From Marinomonas lutimaris (GTDB lineage: Bacteria; Pseudomonadota; Gammaproteobacteria; Pseudomonadales; Marinomonadaceae), in contig NZ_JAHLLW010000004.1 of the NCBI RefSeq assembly GCF_019426345.1, positions 170,293 through 234,292 on the forward strand: 64,000 nucleotides of DNA, written 5' to 3'. Within the stretch, counting starts at the first letter, position 1, and the number at the start of each line of letters is the position of its first letter. Shown in pieces: positions 19,043-28,459 of this stretch. Under the pieces are notes generated by a model that was not told the origin of the DNA, searched no databases, and saw only the letters and a program-made list of their open reading frames with translations. Position numbers and translations under genes: made by a program.

Positions 19043-19903
19043 TTAGCAGGTTAACATTATTTTTTTGAAAAACGCTCCTTCCCCACCAACTTGAACCTGG
19101 GTTAACACGCCACTTTTTATTGTTAATTGAGTCACTAGACGCGATGGCATTTTCATTACTCGACCTTGCTCAAAAACAGCTTGCTGATAACCAAAGTGTC
19201 GATTCAAATAACAGGCTAGCGCTCCGCTTGAGCTGCCTGTTGCAGACTCTTCTGGAATCCCTACAGCTGGTGCAAAATTTCGACAGCTTGCCGTATAAGG
19301 CGCCTCTGGCGGGTTCATTTCAAATACGTGAAATCCGACACATTGATACTGCTGACAAAAATGCGTTATCGCATCATTATCAATTTCAAGGCAATCCAAT
19401 ACACCGTAGGGAACAGGAATTAACACATCAACCAACCCAGTAGATACGGCTTGAATAGGCAAACCTGATTGGGCGATAAGCTGAGGCTGAAGACCTAACA
19501 TAGGGGCAATTTGTTCAGCATTAAATTCGGCCGACCAAATTGGTAAACTTTGACTCATCAAAACGTCGCCATTTAAGGCTACTTCAACTGGCAACACTCC
19601 AGCTTTGGTTTCCTGCTGATAACTCCCAGCAGAAATATGCTGCAAATAACGTAACAACCAAAATGCACTTAGGGTGGCATGACCGCAAAAATCAACCTCT
19701 ACAGTTGGAGTAAAAAAAGATAACTGGAAATCCGCCTTATCACTTTGACTAACAAAAGCGGTTTCAGAGACACCCACTTGCTTCGCAATAGATTGCTTCT
19801 GCAAATCCGTTAGTGCATCTGCATATAACACCACTCCTGCTAGATTCCCTCCTTGCCCAGAGATAGAAAAAGCTCGGACTAAATACACATCAACCTGTGC
19901 CAT
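19043..19903 (-). CDS. PhzF-family isomerase/epimerase-like protein
   Basis: A 286-residue protein with the duplicated PhzF (diaminopimelate epimerase-like) fold. Signatures are VDVYLVRAFSISGQGGNLAGVV, the catalytic-Glu region GVSETAFV (usual for PhzF), FFTPTVEVDFCGHATLSAFWLL and the late EESATGSSSGALACYL. The family contains phenazine PhzF but most members act on unknown substrates. No phenazine gene is nearby, so phenazine synthesis is not implied. The ATG at 19903 is the natural start (MAQVDVYLV). It stands alone, converging on the M48 gene with no obvious terminator between them. Confidence 0.85.
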   Translation of the reverse strand: MAQVDVYLVRAFSISGQGGNLAGVVLYADALTDLQKQSIAKQVGVSETAFVSQSDKADFQLSFFTPTVEVDFCGHATLSAFWLLRYLQHISAGSYQQETKAGVLPVEVALNGDVLMSQSLPIWSAEFNAEQIAPMLGLQPQLIAQSGLPIQAVSTGLVDVLIPVPYGVLDCLEIDNDAITHFCQQYQCVGFHVFEMNPPEAPYTASCRNFAPAVGIPEESATGSSSGALACYLNRHFGYQQAVFEQGRVMKMPSRLVTQLTIKSGVLTQVQVGGEGAFFKKIMLTC

Positions 19904-20013
19904 ATAATTACCCTATACCCTGATTCCGTAACCTAACGCTCTATTATAGTTAAAATGACACTTTATTAATGGATTATCGTCTTTTTTGCTGATTCCTTAG
20001 GAGCTGTTTGATT

Positions 20014-20024
20014 GTGATTATCAC
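20014..20024. promoter_or_regulatory. Short palindrome in the sbmA upstream region
   Basis: GTGATTATCAC is a perfect 11-base palindrome about 90 bases before the sbmA start. It could be a regulator site, but no factor is assigned and short palindromes also arise by chance. Confidence 0.2.
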
Positions 20025-20115
20025 TTGACTGGTTTAAGCTCCGATAAAGTGCCATTAAACAATTTAGCGTAAATCAATGGCTTATGAACCATTCAACCTA
20101 TAGAGCAACCAAACT

Positions 20116-21396
20116 GTGTTTCAATCTTTCTTTCCTAAACCCAAGCTATTCTTTCTTAGTTTTGCCCTCTGGGCACTTATCTGTGTTATTGGCTGGTATG
20201 CAAAAGTCCAAGACTTAGGGAGCATCTTAAGCCTTGGCTCGCTATTTGGCGTTCATTTTCCAGCAGCGTTAGCCGAAGGCGCTGATGCCGCGGCACAAGC
20301 CGCCTTTAAGAGCGCACAAGATACAGCATTCGATATTTGGTTATATCAATATATGGCCGTTTGTTATGCCATATTTATTGGCAGCTGGGTCATTTATGGT
20401 GGTCAGAAATGGGCTAAATGGTCGGTGGTTGGCTCAGGATTAATTGTGTTCATTACTTGGTTCCAAGTACAAGTTAGCGTCATGATTAACGAATGGTACG
20501 GTAGTTTTTACGACTTAATTCAAAAAGCACTAAGCGCGCCCAATAGCATCACCATAGATGAATATTTTGCTCAACTTTTCACTTTTGCGGGTATCGCATT
20601 TGTATTTATTGCAGTCGCTGTATTAAATAGCTTTTTTGTTAGTCACTATGTCTTTAGATGGCGTACCGCCATGAATAATTACTACGCCTCTAAATGGCAG
20701 CAAGTACGCCACATAGAAGGTGCATCTCAGCGGATTCAAGAAGATACCATGCGCTTCGCTAGCATTGTTGAAACTCTAGGTGTTCGCTTTTTAGACTCTA
20801 TGATGACACTACTGGCATTCCTACCTGTATTATGGGGACTGTCTTCATATGTGAAAGAATTACCATTCGTAGGCGAAGTGCCGCAAGCTTTGGTATTCAT
20901 TGCGATTCTTTGGTCTATTGTTGGTACAACGCTTTTGGCTGTAGCTGGTATCAGACTTCCTGGACTAGAATTCAAAAACCAACGTGTCGAAGCGGCTTAC
21001 AGGAAAGAATTAGTCTACGGTGAAGATCACGCAGACAGAGCTGAGCCAATTAAGCTAGCCGAACTATTCACCAACGTACGCAAAAACTACTTCAACCTTT
21101 ATGCAAACTATTTGTATTTCAATATCGTTCGATATGGCTACTTACAAGCTGGTGTTTTGGTACCTCTAATCGCTCTCGGTCCATCTATTGTGGCTGGCGC
21201 ACTTACTTTAGGTATCTTTCAACGTATCAGTAACGCCTTTAATCAAGTGGAAGGTTCTTTTCAATTTCTGGTCAATTCATGGACAACCATCGTAGAGTTA
21301 TTATCTATCTACAAACGCCTAAAAGCCTTTGAAGCTGCAATCGATAATCAACCTTTACCAGATGAAGACCAGCATTTTATCGAAACAAACAATTAG
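20116..21396 (+). CDS. sbmA: SbmA/BacA-family peptide transporter
   Basis: A 426-residue inner-membrane protein of the SbmA/BacA family, which imports peptides such as microcins and proline-rich antimicrobial peptides using the proton gradient. It has a GTG start (MFQSFFPKPK), matching the MFKSFFPKP beginning of E. coli SbmA. Multiple helices follow: FLSFALWALICVIGWYA, YQYMAVCYAIFIGSWVIYGG, and FVFIAVAVLNSFFVSHYVFRW. Conserved loops include WRTAMNNYYASKW, EGASQRIQEDTMRFA, and RLPGLEFKNQRVEAAYRKELVYGED. It lacks the ABC ATPase domain of related long proteins. Length agrees with E. coli (406), with a small insertion near residues 50-70 (EGADAAAQAAFKSAQ). It is monocistronic, ending in a strong terminator. 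Confidence 0.92.
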   Translation: MFQSFFPKPKLFFLSFALWALICVIGWYAKVQDLGSILSLGSLFGVHFPAALAEGADAAAQAAFKSAQDTAFDIWLYQYMAVCYAIFIGSWVIYGGQKWAKWSVVGSGLIVFITWFQVQVSVMINEWYGSFYDLIQKALSAPNSITIDEYFAQLFTFAGIAFVFIAVAVLNSFFVSHYVFRWRTAMNNYYASKWQQVRHIEGASQRIQEDTMRFASIVETLGVRFLDSMMTLLAFLPVLWGLSSYVKELPFVGEVPQALVFIAILWSIVGTTLLAVAGIRLPGLEFKNQRVEAAYRKELVYGEDHADRAEPIKLAELFTNVRKNYFNLYANYLYFNIVRYGYLQAGVLVPLIALGPSIVAGALTLGIFQRISNAFNQVEGSFQFLVNSWTTIVELLSIYKRLKAFEAAIDNQPLPDEDQHFIETNN

Positions 21397-21416
21397 GGTT
21401 TTATTTAAATAAAACT

Positions 21417-21452
21417 AAAAGGCCCCGCCAGATGCAATCTAACGGGGCCTTT
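21417..21452 (+). terminator. Terminator of sbmA
   Basis: AAAAGGCCCCG and CGGGGCCTTT flank a 15-base loop 21 bases after the sbmA stop. Confidence 0.88.
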
Positions 21453-21495
21453 GATTATGTAGCGTTTTTCAAATCAATTGGATAACTTATTAGCA

Positions 21496-21705
21496 TCAAA
21501 CATTAACGTTGATGTTTTGCCCTAAGTTATCTGTCGTGGCATGTGATCCGCTGCTGGCTGCAGGCGTGACATTTTTTGCAGCTTCTGCCAGCAGATCAAG
21601 GTTTTGCTTGCCTTCTTGTATCTGAGCGGCCTTAGCTAAATTTGCGCTATAAACTTCGCTTGCATAGCTCATCGCAGGACTACTTACACCATTAATGCTT
21701 GGCAT
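21496..21705 (-). CDS. Small protein of 69 residues, possibly YjfB-type (putative motility)
   Basis: A short gene with a near-perfect ribosome site (AGGAGG, four bases before the ATG at 21705). The longer open frame upstream has no such signal. There is no signal peptide. The middle is helix-forming (ASEVYSANLAKAAQIQEGKQ, then NLDLLAEAAK), followed by a Ser/Thr/Ala-rich tail that ends LGQNINVNV. The helix plus the terminal LGQNxxxxx ending recall the short YjfB-type proteins annotated as putative motility proteins in pseudomonads. That resemblance is from memory and weak, and no flagellar gene is near. It sits downstream of glnE in the same direction but 116 bases away, so it may have its own promoter. 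Confidence 0.6.
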   Translation of the reverse strand: MPSINGVSSPAMSYASEVYSANLAKAAQIQEGKQNLDLLAEAAKNVTPAASSGSHATTDNLGQNINVNV

Positions 21706-21821
21706 TCTTCCTCCTATCAATTGTGAATGGCGGATCGAAAAAACTGATCTATGGGTAAAGTATAGCGGGTGACTGGCTAATTTACGAACACCTTTTTGTA
21801 ACAAGAAAGCAAAGACAAAGT

Positions 21822-24752
21822 TTAGATTTTGTCATCATTAACAAAACTTTCCCAATATTGGCTCACCAAATTCTGGTTATCAACCAGAGTATCCTTTTGA
21901 ACCACTCGGCCTTGTTGCTGCAAGCTCAACCTGTGAGTTAGGGACCGATAAAGCGTATAGGTGTCGGTCATTTTTCCAGCCTGTTCAGCGCCAATCAAAC
22001 CAACCAAAGCAGCGGCTTCTAGCTGACGAACATTATCTGAAAAACGCATCAGTTCTGGGTATTTACATGACCAAGCCAACACTAAATATTGCACCATAAA
22101 TTCAATATCAATAATGCCACCAGCCCCTTGTTTCAGATCAAAACCTTTTTCTTTGCCACCAGTATCAAGATGAGCACGCATCTTCTCTCGCATCTTGATG
22201 ACTTCAGCTTTTAGTAAATCTCGATCTCTAACTGTTGCAATAATCTCTTTACGACAATCTTCAAATTTAGCCAGCAATTTGGGCTCACCAGCCAAACCAC
22301 GTGAACGCGTCAATGCTTGGTGCTCCCAAACCCAGGCTTCTTTTTGTTGATAATCTTTAAAAGCTTCTAAACTAGAAACCAACAAACCAGAGTTACCTGA
22401 AGGTCGTAAACGCATGTCGACTTCATACAAACGACCAGCAGCGGTAAAGCTGGTTATCATGTGAATTAAACGTTGGCCGAGACGCGTATAAAAAGTGAGA
22501 TTGTCGATACTGCGATCGCCGTCTGTACTACCGTTTGCCTGTGCATCATGGATAAACACCAGATCTAGGTCTGAGTCGTAGCCAAGCTCCCAACCACCTG
22601 ACTTACCATAACCAATAATCGCCAGTTGTGGAGTGAAAGCAACCTCGCCTTGGCTTACTGGGAAGCCGTGTTTCTTCGTCAAATATTGCCAAGATTGCTG
22701 CAACACCTGATCTAAAAGCACTTCTGCCAACCAAGTTAAGTGATCACTCACTTTCATCACAGGCAATATTTCGGTGATATCACAGGCAGCAATACGCAAG
22801 ATAATAGAACGCCTAAACCGACGCATGGCGTCCATTTGAGCTTCTTCATCGTCTTCAGGTAAACGTAATAATATCTGCTGCAGCTCTTCTGCTAGCATGC
22901 TTTTATCTGGTGGTGAAAATAGTGTATTAGCGTCCAGCAGTTCGTCCAGCAATGCTGGCGTTGTCGAAATGGCTTCGGTAAACCACATACTTTCCCGACA
23001 TAAACGAATAAGGTGTGTCAATGCGGTTTGGTTTTCACACAACAAGACAAGATAAGCAGTACGACGTAACACCGCTTCTAGAATAGGGAAAACGCGCTCT
23101 AACACCAAATCTGGATTGGCTTCGTCTGTTAACTTAGAAATCAGAGCTGCTAAAAATACAGCAAGTCGCTCATGACCAATCGGCTGCATAAACACCACAG
23201 TGCGCGAGCTAAGCAACTGCGAAATACGTGAAATACTCGCTTCTTGATCTTGCCAAGAGATCAGCTCAATTGCATCTTGTATGGCTTCTCGATCCTCTGG
23301 ATGCTTAATCAGCAAGCGCCATGTTTCCTGACTTTTAACTTCCTCGCTGCTTTCATGGCCATCATCGATTAATGCAACAAAAGAACGATGTACATTTTTG
23401 CGCACCTCCCAAAGGCGTTTATCCAATGCTTCCCAAGAGGGAAAACCAACAATTAAAGCAATGCGAGTTCTCGCGCTTTCATTTTCAGGCAAGAGCTGTG
23501 TTTGCTCATCATTCACCGCTTGCAATGCATGCTCGGTTCGTCGTAAAAGCAGATACGCCTCACGCAATTGATCCATTTCTTCGACGGGTAAATAATCCTG
23601 CTGAGCAAGGTAAGGTAAGACTTTTAACAAGGCTGGCGTTTGCAAACCTTGGTCTCGGCCACCATGTAATATCTGCAAAGCTTGAGCGATAAACTCAACC
23701 TCACGAATACCACCTTCGCCCAATTTAATATTGTGCTCTATCCCTTTACGGCGCACTTCTTTGGCAATCATTTGCTTAAGATCGCGCAGCGCGCCTATCG
23801 CACCAAAATCAAGATATTTACGATAAACGAAGGGTTTTCGTAAGGCCTCAAATTCACGAACATCTAAAGCATCACCCGACATGACACGCGCCTTGATCAT
23901 GGCGTAACGTTCCCAATCTCGACCTTGATCTTGGTAATAATTCTCCAAGGAGTCCATATTGAGCACCAAAGCACCAGACTGACCAAACGGCCGCAAACGC
24001 ATGTCGACTCGGAAAACAAAGCCGTCAGCGTTGACCTGGTCTAGATGCTGAATCAGTTTTTGACCAAGCTTGGTAAAGTACTCTTGATGTGACAGACTTT
24101 TCTTTCCGCCTTGAGTATCACCATGTTCACGAAAGGCAAAAATTAAATCTATATCAGAAGACAGGTTTAGTTCGTTTCCGCCAAGTTTCCCCATACCAAT
24201 GACAATCATCGACTGAGGTAAGCCCTTGCTATCCAACGCCTGACCATACAGGGCAAGATAGTGCTGTGTTGTCCATTGTAGACTGGCATTAACACAAGCA
24301 TCCGCTAACGCGCTTAAACGTGACGTCAGCTCGGTCAATGAAAGCCGCTGCTGAATGTCCAAAGCTATTAACCGTGCCATCCACCACTGACGATACAAAC
24401 GCAAACGTTTGATAAAACCGGCTTCATCTAATGGCTCTAGTGATTCTGTCTGGCAAGCACTCGCCTCGCATGAAAAAAATGCTTCGCCAGCCATCAAGGC
24501 TTCTTTGGACGGCTTTTCAGGTAGTTTTTTAAGCGCCAACAAATCATCTAGCCAATGGGGAAAACGAATAAATTGCTGATGTAAATAATCACTCAAAATC
24601 CACAAGGGCTCTAACGTGTCAATTTGCTCTTGGTCTAATGAATCAAGTCCATGTCTTTCTCGGGCGTCTTGAACATGCTCCAATAGCAAAGCACGAGACA
24701 AGGATTGTTCACAAAATATCGCGTAGTTCGGATTCAAATGCGGAGGTATCAC
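21822..24752 (-). CDS. glnE: Bifunctional glutamine synthetase adenylyltransferase/adenylyl-removing enzyme GlnE
   Basis: A 976-residue enzyme that adenylylates glutamine synthetase (switching it off) and removes AMP again, in response to PII and glutamine. It has two nucleotidyltransferase domains. The N-terminal removase half carries GMGKLGGNELNLSSDIDLIF near residues 186-205. The C-terminal transferase half carries GYGKSGGWELGYDSDLDLVF near residue 700. Each domain is followed by its helical PII/GlnE segment (VDMRLRPFGQSGALVL and VDMRLRPSGNSGLLVSS). The C-terminal LKQGAGGIIDIEFMVQYLVL is also conserved. The GTG at 24752 has AAGGA upstream. It lies 32 bases after the CYTH gene, as in the ygiF-glnE order of E. 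coli. Confidence 0.96.
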   Translation of the reverse strand: MIPPHLNPNYAIFCEQSLSRALLLEHVQDARERHGLDSLDQEQIDTLEPLWILSDYLHQQFIRFPHWLDDLLALKKLPEKPSKEALMAGEAFFSCEASACQTESLEPLDEAGFIKRLRLYRQWWMARLIALDIQQRLSLTELTSRLSALADACVNASLQWTTQHYLALYGQALDSKGLPQSMIVIGMGKLGGNELNLSSDIDLIFAFREHGDTQGGKKSLSHQEYFTKLGQKLIQHLDQVNADGFVFRVDMRLRPFGQSGALVLNMDSLENYYQDQGRDWERYAMIKARVMSGDALDVREFEALRKPFVYRKYLDFGAIGALRDLKQMIAKEVRRKGIEHNIKLGEGGIREVEFIAQALQILHGGRDQGLQTPALLKVLPYLAQQDYLPVEEMDQLREAYLLLRRTEHALQAVNDEQTQLLPENESARTRIALIVGFPSWEALDKRLWEVRKNVHRSFVALIDDGHESSEEVKSQETWRLLIKHPEDREAIQDAIELISWQDQEASISRISQLLSSRTVVFMQPIGHERLAVFLAALISKLTDEANPDLVLERVFPILEAVLRRTAYLVLLCENQTALTHLIRLCRESMWFTEAISTTPALLDELLDANTLFSPPDKSMLAEELQQILLRLPEDDEEAQMDAMRRFRRSIILRIAACDITEILPVMKVSDHLTWLAEVLLDQVLQQSWQYLTKKHGFPVSQGEVAFTPQLAIIGYGKSGGWELGYDSDLDLVFIHDAQANGSTDGDRSIDNLTFYTRLGQRLIHMITSFTAAGRLYEVDMRLRPSGNSGLLVSSLEAFKDYQQKEAWVWEHQALTRSRGLAGEPKLLAKFEDCRKEIIATVRDRDLLKAEVIKMREKMRAHLDTGGKEKGFDLKQGAGGIIDIEFMVQYLVLAWSCKYPELMRFSDNVRQLEAAALVGLIGAEQAGKMTDTYTLYRSLTHRLSLQQQGRVVQKDTLVDNQNLVSQYWESFVNDDKI

Positions 24753-24784
24753 TGGGCTTCCTTACAAAATCTTCTTTTTATTTT

Positions 24785-25732
24785 TTACACAGCTTGTTGG
24801 TTTAACCATTGCCCAACTGTCAGCATAGTTATACCAATTTGAGTCATGCCTACTAGTTTTTTCAGCAACAAGTCTTCTTCCTCGACAAGTTGTTGTTCCA
24901 GTTCGCCATCTAGGCGCTCTAATCCTTGCGCTAATTCGTTGGGCAAACAGGCTTTTAATTGAGCCATAGAATGACGCAAAGGCTGCATGAGTGCTTCGTC
25001 TTTCATAAAATACATGGCTTCCCAATAAACCAACCACACTTCATACCAATATGCGGCTAATTCTAGAGAATTAGACGTATTTACAGGCTTGCTAGGAAAT
25101 TCAATCTGTCCGTATTTTAAACGCACACCTTTTTGCGCCTTGGAAACAATACTGACTTGAACGGGTACTCGCTCTGCAAGTTGCAGTGCAAATTCATACA
25201 AACCCGCCTCGTTGCCCTCTTTCAGCTCCAGTTCTAACTCACAAATCGAGTCCTTACCATAAGGAGAGGTTACCAAACCTTGATCGCAAACCACTTCCAT
25301 TTTTGTTTCTTGGGTTTTGATATTCCAAACCTGTCGCTCAAAGTCCGTACGATAAACTTCGATCAATTTGCTACACCAAGACATATCCTGCAGTGAATCG
25401 GGCAAAGGAACATCTTTTAATAAAGACAAATCCAATTGATCGCTGGGTACAAACCACTCCCATTCACCACGTGCATGCATGCCAATGCGGTTGCTGCCTC
25501 GCGTTTTTACGGTTTGAATAAACTTATTGTTAACAGCACGAATACGCAGCGCCATACCACCTTGCATCAGATCCGCGTCTTGCGTATCAAAATACGCATT
25601 CATCAAGGCCAATGTAGGCTGACGAGATTGTTCATCTGTTTTAGAAGATGCACAAAATTCATCAAGAAATTCACTCGCGGACTTGAGATACTCAGAGTGA
25701 AGCATTAACTTTAGCTCTAGCTCGGTAGCCAT
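24785..25732 (-). CDS. CYTH-domain triphosphatase, YgiF-like with a short C-terminal helical region
   Basis: A 315-residue protein. The N-terminal CYTH domain begins ATELELKLML, which contains the ExExK signature. It has the tunnel-lining basic and acidic residues LRIRAVNNKFIQTVKTRG, RGEWEWFVP, ELELELKEG and KAQKGVRLKYG. CYTH enzymes hydrolyse inorganic triphosphate or bind phosphorylated ligands. E. coli YgiF (433 residues) has the same order with a C-terminal CHAD domain. Here only about 100 helical residues remain after the CYTH part, so the CHAD portion is short or degenerate. The start at the ATG at 25732 (MATELELKL) is chosen; a TTG 12 codons earlier is unlikely. It probably forms an operon with glnE. 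Confidence 0.85.
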   Translation of the reverse strand: MATELELKLMLHSEYLKSASEFLDEFCASSKTDEQSRQPTLALMNAYFDTQDADLMQGGMALRIRAVNNKFIQTVKTRGSNRIGMHARGEWEWFVPSDQLDLSLLKDVPLPDSLQDMSWCSKLIEVYRTDFERQVWNIKTQETKMEVVCDQGLVTSPYGKDSICELELELKEGNEAGLYEFALQLAERVPVQVSIVSKAQKGVRLKYGQIEFPSKPVNTSNSLELAAYWYEVWLVYWEAMYFMKDEALMQPLRHSMAQLKACLPNELAQGLERLDGELEQQLVEEEDLLLKKLVGMTQIGITMLTVGQWLNQQAV

Positions 25733-25863
25733 AATATACAAACCTCTAAAACCTTTGCTGTTGAGCAAACAACAAAGAAAAAATAATGTGCGAGCAAGTG
25801 TACCAGATGCCTAGCTTACCGTAGTAATATTCGAAAATAACTCGGATTCAAGGAATATCCTTT

Positions 25864-27039
25864 ATGCCCGCACTTCCATCTCTTATTAGTATGATGTCTC
25901 AACTTATTGCTTCGCCCTCTATCAGTTGTAGTCAAGCCCATTGGGATCAGTCAAATAAAGGCGTGATTCAATTACTTGAAAGCTGGCTTAGCTCCCAAGG
26001 CTTTCAGTGCGAAGTCATGCCATTGCCAGACCAACCTAATAAGTTCAACTTAATTGCAACACTCGGAAGTGGCGATGGAGGCTTGGTGCTATCAGGCCAC
26101 ACAGATACGGTCCCTTACGATAAAGGACGCTGGAAATCAGACCCTTTTAAGTTGGAAGAAAGAGAGCAAAAACTTTACGGCCTTGGCAGCTGCGATATGA
26201 AAGGCTTCTTTGCTATTGTGCTCGATACCGTTCGTCAAATGCAGCTATCTAATTTAAAACAGCCACTTATTATTTTGGCAACCGCTGACGAAGAAAGCTC
26301 AATGTCTGGAGCAAGAGCCTTGGTTGAGCGAGGTTCATTAAAGGCACGATACGCCTTAATCGGTGAACCCACCTCATTAACACCTATTTACGCACACAAA
26401 GGCATTATGATGGAGCGTATCCAAGTGACAGGGCAATCTGGACATTCTTCTAACCCTTCCTTGGGAAACAACGCGCTGGATGCCATGCATGATGTGATGT
26501 CCGAATTAATGATATTTCGTCAGCAACTTAAAACAAACTATCGCGATGCTAGCTTTGTCATTGACTATCCAACGATGAACTTCGGTTGCATTCATGGTGG
26601 CGACAACCCAAACCGTATTTGCGGACGCTGTGAACTAGAGTTTGACTTACGGGCGCTACCAGGTATGAGCAACCAAGCATTAATGGCGGAAATTGCTCAA
26701 ATATTACCGCGTATCGAAGAAAAAACTGGCACAATAATACAACTAAATAGTTTATTTCCTGATGTTCCGTCTTTTTATACCTCAATCGAATCGGATATCA
26801 TAAAAGCCTGTGAAGCCTTAACCAATCGTCAAGCAAGTACAGTGGCGTTTGCAACAGAAGGTTCCTTCCTGAATCAAATGGGAATGGAAACCTTAATTTT
26901 AGGCCCGGGCTCTATTGATCAAGCCCATCAGCCAAATGAATTTATGGCACTGGATCAGATCCAGCCTATGCAAAAGGTAATTCGCGGTCTAATCGAGCGT
27001 TTTTGCCTTCAATTAAACGAGCAAAAAAATGAGGAATAG
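25864..27039 (+). CDS. argE: N-acetylornithine deacetylase ArgE
   Basis: A 391-residue M20 metallohydrolase that deacetylates N-acetylornithine to ornithine in linear arginine synthesis. Metal-ligand motifs are SGHTDTVPYD (first His-x-Asp), GLGSCDMKGFFA (bridging Asp), ATADEESSMSGA (catalytic Glu), and GEPTSLTP. A late His lies in LGPGSIDQAHQPNEF. The YAHKGIMMERIQVTGQSGHSSNP segment marks the dimerisation domain and ArgE subclass. Its 3' end abuts argA (one base between stop and GTG), which suggests tight co-translation. The pairing with argA, the first enzyme of the pathway, supports the substrate call. Confidence 0.94.
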   Translation: MPALPSLISMMSQLIASPSISCSQAHWDQSNKGVIQLLESWLSSQGFQCEVMPLPDQPNKFNLIATLGSGDGGLVLSGHTDTVPYDKGRWKSDPFKLEEREQKLYGLGSCDMKGFFAIVLDTVRQMQLSNLKQPLIILATADEESSMSGARALVERGSLKARYALIGEPTSLTPIYAHKGIMMERIQVTGQSGHSSNPSLGNNALDAMHDVMSELMIFRQQLKTNYRDASFVIDYPTMNFGCIHGGDNPNRICGRCELEFDLRALPGMSNQALMAEIAQILPRIEEKTGTIIQLNSLFPDVPSFYTSIESDIIKACEALTNRQASTVAFATEGSFLNQMGMETLILGPGSIDQAHQPNEFMALDQIQPMQKVIRGLIERFCLQLNEQKNEE

Positions 27040-27040
27040 C

Positions 27041-28351
27041 GTGCCTGAAGAATTCAATTATGTGGACTGGTTCCGCCATTCTTCCCCCTATATTAATGCC
27101 CATAGGGGAAAAACCTTTGTCATATTGATTCCAGGTGAGGCGGTAGAATGCGCTCACTTTTCAAGCATCATTCACGACCTTGCCTTGCTGGACTCACTGG
27201 GAATTCGCCTTGTCTTAGTACAAGGCGCTCGTCCACAGATAAGCCGAGCGCTATCTAATCGACATTTAGTCAGCCGTGTCGAAGATGACTATCGCGTCAC
27301 GCCACAAGATCAGCTACTCGATATTATCCAAGCCTCTGCAGCGGTGCGCGTGCAACTCGAGGCTCAGCTTTCCATGGGGCTTTCAAACACCCCAATGGAT
27401 GGCGCTAGACTAAAAGTGTGTAGTGGTAATTATGTTATCGCCAGACCGTTGGGCGTCGTGGATGGTATAGATTATGGACACACAGGTGAAGTTCGCCGAA
27501 TCGATACCGAAGCCATTTTTCGCTTGCTTGAAGATGACAACATGGTGCTTTTGCCTCATCTTGGCTTTTCCCCAACAGGTGAAGTATTTAACCTAAAAAG
27601 CGAAGACGTTGCCATCCAAGCTGCGGTACAACTTAAAGCAGACAAGCTGGTTATTTTCTCTGAAGAAGAGGGCGTATTCAAAAGTGACGGCGAACTCTAC
27701 TCAGAGCTATTAACCAAAGACGCCGAAGCGATTCTTAAGGAAAAAACGCTTTCTACCATCACCCACGCCGCATTGGACGCCTGCGTTCAAGCCGTGCGCC
27801 AAGGCGTACCAAGAGCACATTTAATTTCTTACAATGAAAATGGTGGCCTATTACAAGAACTCTTCACTCGTGAAGGCTCAGGCACCATGATTGATGAAGA
27901 CAGCTATGAGCAATTGCGCCCTGCTCACATTGATGATGTTGGCGGCATGATGGCATTGTTAGCTCCGCTTGAAGAAAAAGGTGTCTTGGTAAGACGATCT
28001 CGCGAACTACTAGAAAACGAAATAGATCGCTTTATTGTTATAGAGCGCGATGGTGCAATTGTCGCCTGTGCAGCACTTTATCCGTTTGAGCAAGAGTATT
28101 CAGGTGAATTAGCTTGTTTGGCAGTATCGCCAGATTATCGTGGCTCTAACCGTGGTGAACGCTTACTAAAAGGCATAGAACAAGCCGCTAAGCGCCTTAA
28201 CCTTTCAACCCTATTCTTGCTAACCACGCGAACTGCTCATTGGTTTATTGAGCGTGGCTTTAGTGAAACGACGTTGGCGAGTTTACCAACGCAAAAGCAA
28301 GCACTGTACAATTACCAACGAAATTCTAAAATCTTTTCAAAGGCACTTTAG
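27041..28351 (+). CDS. argA: N-acetylglutamate synthase ArgA
   Basis: A 436-residue enzyme making N-acetylglutamate from glutamate and acetyl-CoA, the first and feedback-controlled step of arginine synthesis. The N-terminal amino-acid-kinase-like domain (about 15-285) binds arginine. It shows FRHSSPYINAHRGKTFVILI, VLVQGARPQI, GNYVIARPLGVVDGIDYGHTG and VPRAHLISYNENGGLLQELF. The C-terminal GNAT domain (about 290-435) has VLVRRSRELLENEIDRF and the acetyl-CoA P-loop LAVSPDYRGSNRGERLL, then the LYNYQRNSKIF ending. The GTG at 27041, preceded by GAGG, is favoured over an ATG at 27029 that overlaps argE. Length is close to E. coli (443). Confidence 0.95.
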   Translation: MPEEFNYVDWFRHSSPYINAHRGKTFVILIPGEAVECAHFSSIIHDLALLDSLGIRLVLVQGARPQISRALSNRHLVSRVEDDYRVTPQDQLLDIIQASAAVRVQLEAQLSMGLSNTPMDGARLKVCSGNYVIARPLGVVDGIDYGHTGEVRRIDTEAIFRLLEDDNMVLLPHLGFSPTGEVFNLKSEDVAIQAAVQLKADKLVIFSEEEGVFKSDGELYSELLTKDAEAILKEKTLSTITHAALDACVQAVRQGVPRAHLISYNENGGLLQELFTREGSGTMIDEDSYEQLRPAHIDDVGGMMALLAPLEEKGVLVRRSRELLENEIDRFIVIERDGAIVACAALYPFEQEYSGELACLAVSPDYRGSNRGERLLKGIEQAAKRLNLSTLFLLTTRTAHWFIERGFSETTLASLPTQKQALYNYQRNSKIFSKAL

Positions 28352-28403
28352 ATATTCGCTTGTGGTGTGAACCTGTCATTTTAAATACCCTATAAATTGA
28401 AAT

Positions 28404-28431
28404 AAAAAGGCGACCGATTGGTCGCCTTTTT
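28404..28431. terminator. Bidirectional terminator, argA / mucD
   Basis: A5-GGCGACC, loop GATT, GGTCGCC-T5. It lies between convergent argA (stop 28351) and mucD (stop 28460). Confidence 0.92.
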
Positions 28432-28459
28432 ATTTTTTACTACTTTAACTGATTATCTG

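Noticed and set aside
19043..19903. Phenazine biosynthesis inferred from the PhzF-like gene
   Set aside because: Most PhzF-family proteins are not phenazine enzymes and no other phz gene is near.
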